From positions 1-31,498 of the forward strand of contig CAICTM010001334.1 of the NCBI GenBank assembly GCA_903772945.1: a stretch of 31,498 nucleotides of DNA. Direction: 5' to 3'. Below, in pieces: positions 9,508 to 18,612 of this stretch (its first letter is position 1; every line of letters begins with the position of its first letter). This stretch comes from Seminavis robusta. Lineage: Eukaryota > Bacillariophyta > Bacillariophyceae > Naviculales > Naviculaceae. The notes beneath the pieces were generated by a model. The model was not told where the DNA came from and did no database searches. It was given only the letters and a program-made list of their open reading frames with translations. The position numbers and the translations under genes are program-made.

Positions 9508-11940
9508 ATGTTGACCCAGAACAGCGGTGATCTCCGCAAGGCTCGGTCGAACCATTGGTTCTTTGCCTATGATCCTATTGCTGTCGCTGCTGGAGGAGCC
9601 GGTGGTAATAGTATTATGATGGCTCCAGGAGTTCCGGATACAACTGCCCCATTCAGTTGGAGATCCTACGGATACTACTTTGGATTCCTCGGTGCCGCCG
9701 TACTGTGCTTGTACACCCAGATTGCGTTTGTCCATCCGGTCTATCAATCTTGGCACGAGGCGTCTCTGGAAGCCTTTGGCTTTCAGCACATTATGGCCCG
9801 CAGTCAACACGAACGCTTGGCTCGCAAGTTCCACGCCAAGGCAACCTTTGACCTCCTGCAAGGATACAAGGCCCGCATCCATGCGGCCCACGGAATCCAC
9901 GAGTCTCAACAAGATGCCCAGAATGCCACGCAAATGTACCAAATGGCCAAGCAGGCGTGGGAAGACGCCAAAGCGGACAAACGGAATGCGACCGTGTTGG
10001 GAAATCTGGCGGACGACGAACATCAATTGTACCTTCAGTATCTTGCCGAAGCGAGTCAAGCCGAACAACGGGCCCAAGAATTGGAAGAAGAAGCTCAAAC
10101 ATTGAACAATCAGAGTGAATACTACCACCATCTAGTGGACAAGTTGAATGCCATGCTCGAACAGGATTCGACGCTGGAGTCAAGCTATCTGGCGAATGCC
10201 ACACTAGAGGGTGAGGAGGCAGATAACATTACTCTGGCCGCGCAAGAGAAGAAAGATAGCAGTTGGATTTGTCGATGGTCCGTGACACGCCATCTACTGT
10301 GTGGACCTGTGGGTGGAATGACGGCACTGGGAGATGCCGATGCGTTGCGACAAGAGCAAGCGGAAGATTATCGGCGGGCCATGGCAATCCAAAAGCAAAT
10401 TCTGGTCGAGAAGACCAACGCAATGATTGCACTCACCAAGGCATCCAAGGCGGAAGAAGACGCTCGGTTGGATCACCTCAAGGCAATGCAAAGTCATAAT
10501 GAGTCGCTCGCTGACAAAGTCAAAGCGTCCGAAGAGCACGCCCTGGAGCTGGATGACTTGCAGAAAAAGTTGGAAGAAATGAAGCTTGTGCAACAACACA
10601 TTCATGATTTGGAGTACTATCAAGGCCTGGAAGTAAAGCTAGAAATCAAATCGAGAAAGGAAAACGAATTTGCCCATGGTCAGTGGAGACTGGGAACTTC
10701 GTTAATCCAACAGTCGGAGAAAGAAGAGGAACGAGCCAAGGTGGAGTACGATCTTGTCCAAGAGGAAGAAGAAGCACAAAGCCGTCTAGTGATAACAGTC
10801 CGCCAAGCGGGACGCCTACTCCGGTGGACTTCCTTTTTTGCAGCTGTCTATGCCCTGGTTGCCTTTGGCTTCTTCATCAAGGCACTCACGACATCCAACA
10901 GTGTATCGTTGCCACATCAGCTCCGAACGGTGGCAGTGGCGGTCTCGGTGACTGTGGTGCGTCGCTGGGATGGTCGTCATATGTGGGAAGGTCGCAGCAT
11001 ATTGGGAGACTCTCAAGATCGCAACTGCCTGCGCCAAATTTCTTGCTGGTGCCATCATGGCTTGATCTTTTTGTTTGTGGTCGGCATGCAAGGCTGGCAG
11101 TTGCACGGCATCTTTGATGTCGACTCCCTTGGCTTGCGTGGTGGACTGGTGCTCAAGTTTGCACTCACTGCGGCGCTCATGGAGACGGTGCTATTCCAAG
11201 CAGTTCCACATGCTGCCGTGTTGCCCCGATTGACCAAGGAATACTTTCGCGATGTCGCTATCCGCTTCCTCTCGTCGGCCTGTCGATTCACTGTGCAGAT
11301 GCTACTGTTCTTGATTTTGTGTGGAGAAGGATCCACATGGCTTTTTGGATGGATTGCATTCCTCAACCACACCTTTCCATTATGGGGCGTGCTGTTGGTT
11401 GGCACCGTTGTGGCACACATGATGCACATCGAATTCCCACATGTCTGCGACTTGGACAGGAACAATGGAGCATTGAGTGAAGTGACCTTCACCACCTACA
11501 CCACGTGCGAGGACCTTACGTCGTACAGAGACTCTCGAGTTGGCAGCTATGCCTCAAACTCCTGGAGTCCTTCCAAACAACTTTCCGAGACGGAAAAAGG
11601 CAAGAAAAAAGGCACTTTTGCGATCCTTTCTCCAGCCAACATCAGCTCTGCTGAAGACGAAGCGGAATCTCTCTTGACGGTTTCAAGAGCTGATGTTCCT
11701 GTCTCGTCGGCGCTATCCTCCATGTCTTCCTACACCAGCATACCGATGAATGATTCCGGTACCAGTACTTCCGGCGAAGGCACCGCCCCTGTCTCACTTC
11801 CATCACCAGCGCTTCAAAGGCTTTATGAAGTTTCCATACAGGACGAATTCTTCGCCATCCTTGCCTACGTGGAACTGATCCTTCTTGTGGGTATTATGCT
11901 CGTCGTCTCTGCTGCGATGCCACAAATCTTTCATCGGTAA
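9508..11940 (+). CDS. Multi-pass membrane protein with long lumenal/cytosolic coiled coil, unknown function
   Basis: Single exon, 810 residues from the ATG at 9508 (an in-frame TTG lies two codons upstream). One membrane span (about 54-74, GYYFGFLGAAVLCLYTQIAF) is followed by a charged, Ala/Gln/Glu-rich helical region (about 85-430) with strong coiled-coil character. Then come several hydrophobic segments: about 436-458, 515-533, 548-572, 592-612, 620-640 and a last one near 781-806. A Ser-rich, probably disordered loop (about 660-770) precedes the last span. Repeated NAT/NIT/NES sequons in the coiled coil suggest it may be lumenal or extracellular. I do not recognise the family. The hydrophobic C-terminal half has no transporter signature that I can see. 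Confidence 0.85.
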   Translation: MLTQNSGDLRKARSNHWFFAYDPIAVAAGGAGGNSIMMAPGVPDTTAPFSWRSYGYYFGFLGAAVLCLYTQIAFVHPVYQSWHEASLEAFGFQHIMARSQHERLARKFHAKATFDLLQGYKARIHAAHGIHESQQDAQNATQMYQMAKQAWEDAKADKRNATVLGNLADDEHQLYLQYLAEASQAEQRAQELEEEAQTLNNQSEYYHHLVDKLNAMLEQDSTLESSYLANATLEGEEADNITLAAQEKKDSSWICRWSVTRHLLCGPVGGMTALGDADALRQEQAEDYRRAMAIQKQILVEKTNAMIALTKASKAEEDARLDHLKAMQSHNESLADKVKASEEHALELDDLQKKLEEMKLVQQHIHDLEYYQGLEVKLEIKSRKENEFAHGQWRLGTSLIQQSEKEEERAKVEYDLVQEEEEAQSRLVITVRQAGRLLRWTSFFAAVYALVAFGFFIKALTTSNSVSLPHQLRTVAVAVSVTVVRRWDGRHMWEGRSILGDSQDRNCLRQISCWCHHGLIFLFVVGMQGWQLHGIFDVDSLGLRGGLVLKFALTAALMETVLFQAVPHAAVLPRLTKEYFRDVAIRFLSSACRFTVQMLLFLILCGEGSTWLFGWIAFLNHTFPLWGVLLVGTVVAHMMHIEFPHVCDLDRNNGALSEVTFTTYTTCEDLTSYRDSRVGSYASNSWSPSKQLSETEKGKKKGTFAILSPANISSAEDEAESLLTVSRADVPVSSALSSMSSYTSIPMNDSGTSTSGEGTAPVSLPSPALQRLYEVSIQDEFFAILAYVELILLVGIMLVVSAAMPQIFHR

Positions 11941-12355
11941 GGAAGGGATTATACAACGGTATCTCAAAAACCGTCACAGGCGACTATTTGCACGCTGATC
12001 TATCGTACCGGCTTTCTAGTCTGAAAGCCGGAGCTGCTAGCACATCTACTAGGAGACAAAAAACGAATGTTTCAAAGCACCCAAAGTACATCTCGGAATG
12101 ACGTATGTTTGAGAGGCTAATATTTCCCATTAGTCTATACTTCATGCGGCCACAATGTAGCATTGTCAGCATAGTACCATGAACCCGGGATTGAAATCGA
12201 CTGGCAGTTGTTGAGAATTCCCGTCACCTTTGAATGGCACCGTGCCATTGTCGTTGCTGCTTTGTCTTTGGAGACGATAAGGAGCATCCTAGCGTTGGTC
12301 TATCGATTTCGCACATAGCACCAGATAGTTGGCTCTGAAATTGTAGGTTCAGGTC
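11941..12355. other. Convergent 3' intergenic region
   Basis: Spacer between two convergent genes. An 11-bp-arm inverted repeat (CCGGCTTTCTAG / CTGAAAGCCGG, about 12008-12031) could act in 3'-end formation of the plus-strand gene. The rest is mostly the duplicated fragment at 12177-12284. Confidence 0.45.
12177..12284 (-). pseudogene. Partial duplicate of the methyltransferase coding sequence
   Basis: This 108-bp stretch matches 12751-12855 inside the adjacent methyltransferase gene, in the same orientation. About 94 of 105 aligned bases agree, with one 3-bp insertion. In the gene's frame it has no stop and encodes a variant of the same peptide (KGDGNSQQLPVDF versus KGDGNSQLPEDF). It lies past the gene's stop codon, so it is not part of the predicted protein. 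Confidence 0.85.
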
Positions 12356-14461
12356 CTACTGGGGAAGCTGCGTTGTCATTTCCATATCCAGCAAACAGCG
12401 GTGAATGGGGGTCCCCTGCAATTGGCACGCCACTTCTGTTTCCGTCCTTGCTCGAGGAGGCAACAGAGGCTTTGCAGACCAACCATGTCCCTCAGCACGT
12501 TCTCCGCCCATGCTGATCCATTCCAAGTTGCGCAGTGTCTGTTGTTGTTGCTGCTCCGCATCATCCTCGTTTGGCCCAAAGTGGTCTAGACATGCCACAG
12601 AATGAGTGATCGCCGCAACCTTCATGCCGTGTTGCGTCACGGCTCTATTTCGAATCGTCACGGCGACATCTTCACAATTGGATTGGATCAAGAGTCTTGC
12701 ACAACTCTGCGACATGATGCTTGCCACCTTGCCCAAGAGGTCATCATTGACCATGAATCCGGAACTGAAATCTTCTGGCAGTTGAGAATTACCGTCACCT
12801 TTGAATGACACCGTGCCATTGTTGGTGCTGCTTTGTCTTTGAAGACGATAGGGAGTGGGAAACTGGATCATGATGAGTGCAATTTGTGCTTGTTTGTTCT
12901 CCGCTATAATGGCATCCAAACACTCTTCGGCGGTTCCCCAGCTGTATGCCAACGTCTCTTGTAATCCCCATCGACTGACAATCCCTGTTGCGAATTGAAT
13001 GGCTAGTTGACTCAAATCAGCCCCCCAAAAGTTGTACCTTGTGTTGATTGCAGAAGAAGTACTACCACTGTGGACGTCTCGCAACAACAGCAGTTCCTCT
13101 TCGTTGTCCTCGTCAAAGGTAGACGCCAAGCCCAACAGGGAAGTACCAAAGCCACATCCCAGGTCTACCACCAACGGCCGACTGGGGTCTTGAAAGGCCG
13201 GCAAGGATACAGCAGGTCTGGGAGGAATATCAGAGTCTGGTAGTCGTGAATTGTCATTGTCATTGTCATCGCTGTCTTGTGGTTGGTTCTTGACCTTCCG
13301 TTGTCGAGCTGAAAACCTCCACAACCACAACAATGGTCGCGGTGACAACAGGTCCAACAAGGGGGGAGATTCCAGACTCTGAAGAATGGCATCATTTTCA
13401 CTGCCGACTTGTTCTTCTTTGCCCTTCAAACAGTCTGCTGCCACTTGGTACAATGGCTCCAATCCTCGCGTCCCTGCCGCGGCATGTTTTTCCACAATTT
13501 GGAGTATGTACCGTGCCTGAAAGGTCGGTCGATGTCCCACTCGCAGTAATTCGTATTGGGAAATGGCCGCCAGCGATTGGAATATTTTGTTGTGGTGAAC
13601 AGCACCCGACAGTGCCAGGGTAAAGGCGGCATCCGCCGACGTGCGACCCCGAAGATCCATTCCCATGGTCCAGGACAGTTGTTCTTGGAGGGATTGTATG
13701 TGTGCATGGATGCTATCTTGTGGGACGGGCACTTGGCGTTCCGAAGCGTCCGTCACCAAGTCCAAGATTTCATTGGCAATTTGCAAGGTACTTTGGGGTG
13801 GAAAGTGTGGTGATTGTGGCGGCAAGATGCTCTGTCGTGTACTACTACAGTCAAGATCACGATCGATGGGCACAATTTCCCATTCAAGAGTTTGGTTGTC
13901 CTTGCTATTATCATTTCTGTACTCGTAGACAACCAATTGATATCCCTTCTTGACCACAAAATGAGCAACGGTCTGGATCATCCCAAGACTCTTCTGTCCA
14001 TCATCATTAGTGGATTGTTCTTGTGCGCGATGAATGGCTCGTTGTAGCACATGATAGGATTGAGGTGCTGGACTGTTTAATCGCTGTAGAATGATATCCA
14101 GGCGAGCTTCCTTGCAGGGATTGACGTCTCGGGACGAAATGGTTTGTAGAACACAAAACAGTTCTTCTTCCCATGATGCATACTGATCATGGCAATAATG
14201 AGACGACTTGGCAGCTGTGAAGGGAGATACATCCAAATCACTTGTTCTGGGTGTTGTAGAGAAGGCAGATGTAGACAGCCATATTCTGTTTCGGTGGTGT
14301 CTTTGATGCAGAGGTCTTCTATTAAAATGCAGATTCGGGTGTGTCCAAAAACCAGAACATTGAGGTCGGATTCCTGTCAAGTGGTGTGGCTGTGTAGTCA
14401 GAAGGGCCCACGAGATTCTTCCGCTACTGCAAGCAGCCAATGCCAGGGCAGCCACCCGCAT
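12356..14461 (-). CDS. TrmB-like SAM-dependent methyltransferase with N-terminal extension
   Basis: Single exon, 701 residues from the ATG at 14461. The frame is open further upstream but has no other ATG. A Rossmann methyltransferase fold fills about 425-640: motif I VVDLGCGFGTSLLGLA (SAM binding), then NFWGADLSQLAIQFA (acidic residue after strand 2). IALIMIQFPTPYRLQ aligns in position with the NFPDPWPK segment of tRNA (guanine-N7) methyltransferases, and DLLGKVASIMS...RLLIQSNCEDVA with their LLxxxGxLxxxTDxxxYA region. The PWPK signature is degenerate, so substrate is uncertain: possibly tRNA, possibly something else. The N-terminal 60 residues (MRVAALALAACSSG, then Arg/His-rich sequence) look like an organelle-targeting presequence. 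Residues 75-420 are of unknown fold. Confidence 0.75.
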   Translation of the reverse strand: MRVAALALAACSSGRISWALLTTQPHHLTGIRPQCSGFWTHPNLHFNRRPLHQRHHRNRIWLSTSAFSTTPRTSDLDVSPFTAAKSSHYCHDQYASWEEELFCVLQTISSRDVNPCKEARLDIILQRLNSPAPQSYHVLQRAIHRAQEQSTNDDGQKSLGMIQTVAHFVVKKGYQLVVYEYRNDNSKDNQTLEWEIVPIDRDLDCSSTRQSILPPQSPHFPPQSTLQIANEILDLVTDASERQVPVPQDSIHAHIQSLQEQLSWTMGMDLRGRTSADAAFTLALSGAVHHNKIFQSLAAISQYELLRVGHRPTFQARYILQIVEKHAAAGTRGLEPLYQVAADCLKGKEEQVGSENDAILQSLESPPLLDLLSPRPLLWLWRFSARQRKVKNQPQDSDDNDNDNSRLPDSDIPPRPAVSLPAFQDPSRPLVVDLGCGFGTSLLGLASTFDEDNEEELLLLRDVHSGSTSSAINTRYNFWGADLSQLAIQFATGIVSRWGLQETLAYSWGTAEECLDAIIAENKQAQIALIMIQFPTPYRLQRQSSTNNGTVSFKGDGNSQLPEDFSSGFMVNDDLLGKVASIMSQSCARLLIQSNCEDVAVTIRNRAVTQHGMKVAAITHSVACLDHFGPNEDDAEQQQQQTLRNLEWISMGGERAEGHGWSAKPLLPPRARTETEVACQLQGTPIHRCLLDMEMTTQLPQ

Positions 14462-15590
14462 AGTGGACGAGGACGATGGTAAAGTCCGGTATCTGAAGTT
14501 GAGTTGCTTGTCCAACGGAATGTTTTCTTGTTCATCATATTTGTGATGGTTCCACGTGGAAGCTTGTTTCCTGATCTTTTGGGTTGGGACAGGTTCGCGG
14601 AGGTCCGTCAAACACGCCCGTGAAGTAGGGTGCCCTACGGTAACCACAAGATATTTTGCATAACAGACTTTCTAAAGCCAACGCACAGACTCGGTACTTT
14701 GTCACACGAAGCCAACCTTCGTAATTCCATTTGTCCCGAGGGTTAAGTTACTAATTAATCGTTCGTAAGCCCCAGACCCAAAGCTCTTCAGCATCCCAGC
14801 AACAACTGTAACATGAGATATTACCTTCGTAATCACACCTGGAACCGGTTCGGGTGAAACCTGCAAACTTACCAGCAGGAAGACCCTACCCACCCTCACG
14901 GGCAGGTACTGACGCCAGGAATCGAACCTGGGGTGAGAAAGAGTGGTCCATACCTCCTCTAACCAGCTTAACCATCCCGCCAAGTGATGCATGGATTGGG
15001 CATGATGAGGCTTTGGTTCAGGGAATCGGAAGGCGATCCACCCTTGCTGGACAGATCTTCGACGCCTAGTAGACTACGAGAAAGTGCGACCACAGCCATT
15101 CACTTCGGTACACTTCATCCTACAAGAAGGGTACAGATTTAAGAGAAAGAAGGGGAACAGCATCAGGGAGCGGTCTGCACTTGGTACTATACTCGGATGA
15201 GAAGCAGCAAAAAAACTGATCGGCGTGTTGGTGTCCCGCCCATGGAGGGAGATGTGGAGGTGGTGGGAAACCCAGGACCGTCCGACGTTTTTGACCCAGG
15301 ATTTGGCTGTTAAGGCTTTGCTACGCACACGCAGCACGTGTGAAAGTGACTGTTTACACATCTTACGAAGAAGACACCCACCCAACCATAAACCTTGACC
15401 GAACCCAGCTCCGAACTTTATGTCCTGCGTACGAGCGATCATTCTTTATTCCGGCGTCCGTTCCGCACTTTCCGCAACTCAGCTGGAGCGCTGGAGCTGG
15501 CGACATCACCAGCAGCAAAACACGCTTTGGAGGTCACGAGGTCACAAAAAGGATGCACTTCTCTTGTGGCGCCTGCTACTTTAGTAGACT
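14462..15590. other. Intergenic region holding a SINE-like element
   Basis: Spacer between two divergent genes (methyltransferase minus, LRR protein plus). It contains the tRNA-derived element at 14700-14985 and the promoter space of both genes. Short open frames in 15074-15594 show no protein-like features. Confidence 0.5.
14700..14985 (-). mobile_element. tRNA-derived SINE-like element
   Basis: On the minus strand an RNA polymerase III box A, TGGTTAAGCTGG (14974-14963), matches the consensus TRGYNNARNNGG exactly. It is followed 34 bases later by a perfect box B, GGTTCGATTCC (14928-14918), inside a 5-bp T-arm stem (CCAGG/CCTGG). The sequences that would form the acceptor stem (GGCGGGA and CGTCAGT) do not pair, so it is not a functional tRNA. 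About 200 bases of unrelated body follow, with TTACGAAGGT-type repeats near 14718 and 14824. The 3' end and the target-site duplication were not resolved, so the outer boundaries are approximate. Confidence 0.65.
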
Positions 15591-17711
15591 ATGAGCAAAC
15601 AAAGGAGCGCAACCCCAGAGGAAAGGTATCAAATCATGGCTGCAGATCCCGTACTGCAAATGAAGCAGCAGCAAAACGCTACTTCGGAACAAACAATGGT
15701 CACTTCTCAAGAGGCAGAAATAGAGGGTATGATAACTGATAACCAACATCCCATTCTCTGTGGTTTGACTGATGCCGTCAACACCACTAGAGATGGCATC
15801 AGCCATGAACCAAAAGCACAGCCAGGATCTGACAACCATATATATTTCAGCCCCATGCCTCAACCGCTCCCATCAGAGCCAGACCGATTTCTTCGACCTG
15901 ATCTACTAGTAAATCCAGTTGGAGCCATAGCGGTGGACGGGCCATTTGGTGCCTCGATCGACACGGGTCACCGTCACGAACAGCAACGGGACGAAGAAGA
16001 CCCAGCCGAGACGGAGGAATTGGCCGTGGCCAATCTGGTTGCAGAGGACAATGGTCTTTTGCCCACCGCCATGCCCCAAAACACGGAAGCCACCAGAAAG
16101 AGGCAACAAAAGACAAAGCAAATCAAAACCAACATTCTTCTCGTGGTTATTGCTCTACTGGCTCTCACCATCGTCTTGTTGGCTATTTTGATTCCCGAAA
16201 AAGAATCGTCTAAACTTACAGACGACACTGTTCCAACAACTCCAACGGACTTGCCCAGCAGCAACCCAACCCAGGCGCCAACCTTAGTTTCGGATTACTT
16301 CATATCCCTCCTGGGAGAAGCAACATCTGAACTCATTATGGCCACTCCAGGCTCTGCCCAATCAAAGGCATGGCAGTGGCTCTTGGAAGATGCTCAGCAG
16401 CAGCAGCCATCTCTGCCTATAGAACGGCTTGTGCAGAGGTTTGCCCTTGCTGCTTTATTCTATGCCACTGCCGGTGATAACTGGTACAACAATACCAACT
16501 GGCTCAACCACAACATCAGTGAATGTGACTGGTTCAACCAGCCTGAGTTTGGTCGGGTGACTATTATGAGACAGTTTTTCGGAAATGGTTACCTGCAAGG
16601 ATTCTTCCCGGCAGACGCACAGCCATCAATCTGTGGGAATGATGGTCTTTATCAGCACCTCTGGTTGGATCGGAACAATTTAGCTGGATCACTCCCAGAT
16701 GAATTCTATCTCCTTACAACCCTCAAAACAGTGTCTCTTGCAAACAACCGTATACAGGGATTCATTTCCAGCCATGCTGGAAAGCTAGACCGGATGGAAG
16801 GGTTGTACCTCAACTTTATGGAGAATGCAGGTACTATACCTTCTGAGCTTGGTCTCCTGAACAATCTAAGGGTGCTTTCCTTGAATGGAAACAACCATAT
16901 TGGCTCAATTCCTTCTGAACTTTGGCAGCTTTCCTCCCTTGACACTGTGATCATAGGTCAGAACCCGTCCTTGCGAGGCTCTATTCCAACGGGGATTAGC
17001 AATTTGCACAAGATGAGATGGTTCATGCCGAGTGGTTGTGCCTTGACGGGAACAATCCCTTCCCACATTGGCGAAGCCACCTCCCTGGAATGGCTTACTT
17101 TAGATGCCAACAGGCTTACTGGAACCCTACCAAACGAAGTACAACAACTCACCCAGATGCAGTATCTTTCACTGTTTGAGAATGATTTAGAAGGAACAAT
17201 CCCCCCTGGGTTGGGGAAACTGACAGGACTCTTTCTTTTGTCTATGAATGACAACCAGCTGGCTGGTCCTCTCCCAAGTGACTTGGGGCTTCTCGAGAAG
17301 AATCTCTCATTCACTCTCAATCTGATGAACAACCAACTGACTGGATCCATCCCTTCTGAGTTAGGGCTATTGTCTGAATTAAAGAATATGGATTTTTCCA
17401 ACAACCTACTCTCAGGAAAGATCCCAACTGAGTTTGGCCAGCTTTCATCCTTGGGACAGATATCTTTGGCCAACAACTCGCTTTCTGGTGCAGTTCCTCA
17501 AGAACTGTCAGCTTTGCAGCAAGTCCTGAACTCCTTTTTACTGGAGGGCAACTCGGATTTATCTGGAACTATCCCTGAGGGTGTTTGTCATATCAATGGC
17601 ACTTGCGTTGGACACCATCTAGACCCATATGAATGCAGACTCAATTCTGGCTTGTCGTTTGACTGCACTGGGATGCTTTGTGGCTGTGGTTGCATATGCT
17701 TAGATGGCTGA
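15591..17711 (+). CDS. Transmembrane leucine-rich-repeat protein
   Basis: Single exon, 706 residues. A hydrophilic N-terminus (1-178) with Gln- and acid-rich stretches comes first, then a basic stop (RKRQQKTKQIK) and one membrane span (about 179-202, LLVVIALLALTIVLLAIL). A Thr/Pro/Ser stalk (203-232) follows. An LRR-N-like cap (DNWYNNTNWL...CDW) precedes about eleven plant-type repeats (about 355-665) of the form LxxLxxLxLxxNxLxGxIPxELG, for example LEWLTLDANRLTGTLPNEV. The C-terminal cap is Cys-rich (about 670-706). With no signal peptide and basic residues before the span, the N-terminus is probably cytosolic and the LRRs outside. No kinase domain is present. Such proteins form large families in diatoms, where ligand binding or adhesion is suspected but unproven. 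The gene points the same way as the 18613 gene. Confidence 0.9.
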   Translation: MSKQRSATPEERYQIMAADPVLQMKQQQNATSEQTMVTSQEAEIEGMITDNQHPILCGLTDAVNTTRDGISHEPKAQPGSDNHIYFSPMPQPLPSEPDRFLRPDLLVNPVGAIAVDGPFGASIDTGHRHEQQRDEEDPAETEELAVANLVAEDNGLLPTAMPQNTEATRKRQQKTKQIKTNILLVVIALLALTIVLLAILIPEKESSKLTDDTVPTTPTDLPSSNPTQAPTLVSDYFISLLGEATSELIMATPGSAQSKAWQWLLEDAQQQQPSLPIERLVQRFALAALFYATAGDNWYNNTNWLNHNISECDWFNQPEFGRVTIMRQFFGNGYLQGFFPADAQPSICGNDGLYQHLWLDRNNLAGSLPDEFYLLTTLKTVSLANNRIQGFISSHAGKLDRMEGLYLNFMENAGTIPSELGLLNNLRVLSLNGNNHIGSIPSELWQLSSLDTVIIGQNPSLRGSIPTGISNLHKMRWFMPSGCALTGTIPSHIGEATSLEWLTLDANRLTGTLPNEVQQLTQMQYLSLFENDLEGTIPPGLGKLTGLFLLSMNDNQLAGPLPSDLGLLEKNLSFTLNLMNNQLTGSIPSELGLLSELKNMDFSNNLLSGKIPTEFGQLSSLGQISLANNSLSGAVPQELSALQQVLNSFLLEGNSDLSGTIPEGVCHINGTCVGHHLDPYECRLNSGLSFDCTGMLCGCGCICLDG

Positions 17712-17794
17712 CCAGCAAATAAATGATGGCTCTGTGCCAATCAAAGTATTCACATGGGGCTCCAGCGTTGGGCGCGGCATTGCCTTTTGCCTTG

Positions 17795-17810
17795 ATAGTA
17801 CCGGTACTAT
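17795..17810. repeat. 16-bp perfect palindrome centred on CCGG
   Basis: ATAGTACCGGTACTAT is self-complementary. It lies about 90 bases past the stop of the LRR gene. Confidence 0.85.
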
Positions 17811-18097
17811 TAGAGCAGCATACGCAAACTACTACCGTACAGAAGCTTCTCAAGCAATTGTGAGGATATAAAGAAAGAGAGAGATCCTTGAGATCTTGTA
17901 GTGTTTCCTACCTACCAGTAGCCAACCTGTGTACCGAATGCATACGGCGACCGCATGACCACCCCATCTCCCGTGCAAGGAAACTTTCTGTCTGGTGTTG
18001 CCACATGACTAACAACTAGCTGGCTGGCTAGCTCTACATGTAGTGGCCAGGATAGCTGCCGTAGGCTACGAACATGCTAGACTATTCATTCGTCCGA

Positions 18098-18155
18098 GCG
18101 TATCTATCGTATCTGTACACGATCTCAGGCGTATCTATCTTATCTGTACACGATC
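18098..18155. repeat. 27-bp direct repeat, two copies
   Basis: Copies at 18098-18124 and 18129-18155 start GCGTATCTATC and end TATCTGTACACGATC. They agree at 26 of 27 positions and are separated by 4 bases. They lie about 460-515 bases upstream of the ATG at 18613. Confidence 0.85.
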
Positions 18156-18612
18156 AATGACTTCATTTGCCGCTCGAGCCTTTCATCACGTCAGCCTGGC
18201 AGCAGAAGTCGGTTTAAGCTTCCGAATTCTTTCGTGCTCATCCACAAAAGCATGTCTCGAATTCCACAAAAATGCTGCATTGGCAGCCGTGCGTTCGCTG
18301 TATCGCGTCCAATCGGAAATCGAATGATCCAGCGGAATATGTAGATGAGGTATAATTGTTTATTGATCACAATGCGCCAGTCCGGCCAATGGCTCAGTGA
18401 TTTGAACATCTGACCCATAATGTTACCGGAGCTACCTGAACTCCGAACCTGGCATCAAGCGCGAACCCTCATTTTTCTGTGGGTGGTTGGCCTTCTCATG
18501 ACAAACCAAAATTTACCACAGTTGACAGCAAGCTTGGAAGGTATTAGTAGATCTAAAGGTATTAAGTACATCTACCATTATCCAACAGCCAACAGAAGAT
18601 AACAACACCAAC

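Larger units (their letters stand above)
17712..18612. other. Intergenic region with direct repeat
   Basis: About 900 bp between two plus-strand genes, holding the promoter of the second. It contains a 16-bp perfect palindrome (17795-17810), a purine-rich patch (about 17868-17886) and a 27-bp direct repeat (18098-18155). No convincing open frame. Confidence 0.5.

Noticed and set aside
14462..14647. Longer N-terminus for the methyltransferase
   Set aside because: The upstream extension has no ATG (it would need GTG). The ATG at 14461 opens a plausible targeting sequence.
14909..14984. Functional tRNA gene on the minus strand
   Set aside because: Box A, box B and the T-arm are good, but the acceptor stem halves (GGCGGGA and CGTCAGT) do not pair. 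Described as a SINE-like element instead.
15066..15596. Repeated TAGTAGACTA(C/T)GAG near 15067 and 15583 as target-site duplication of an insertion
   Set aside because: The two copies match over only about 14 bases with one mismatch, and no element ends were found inside them; the second overlaps the LRR start codon.
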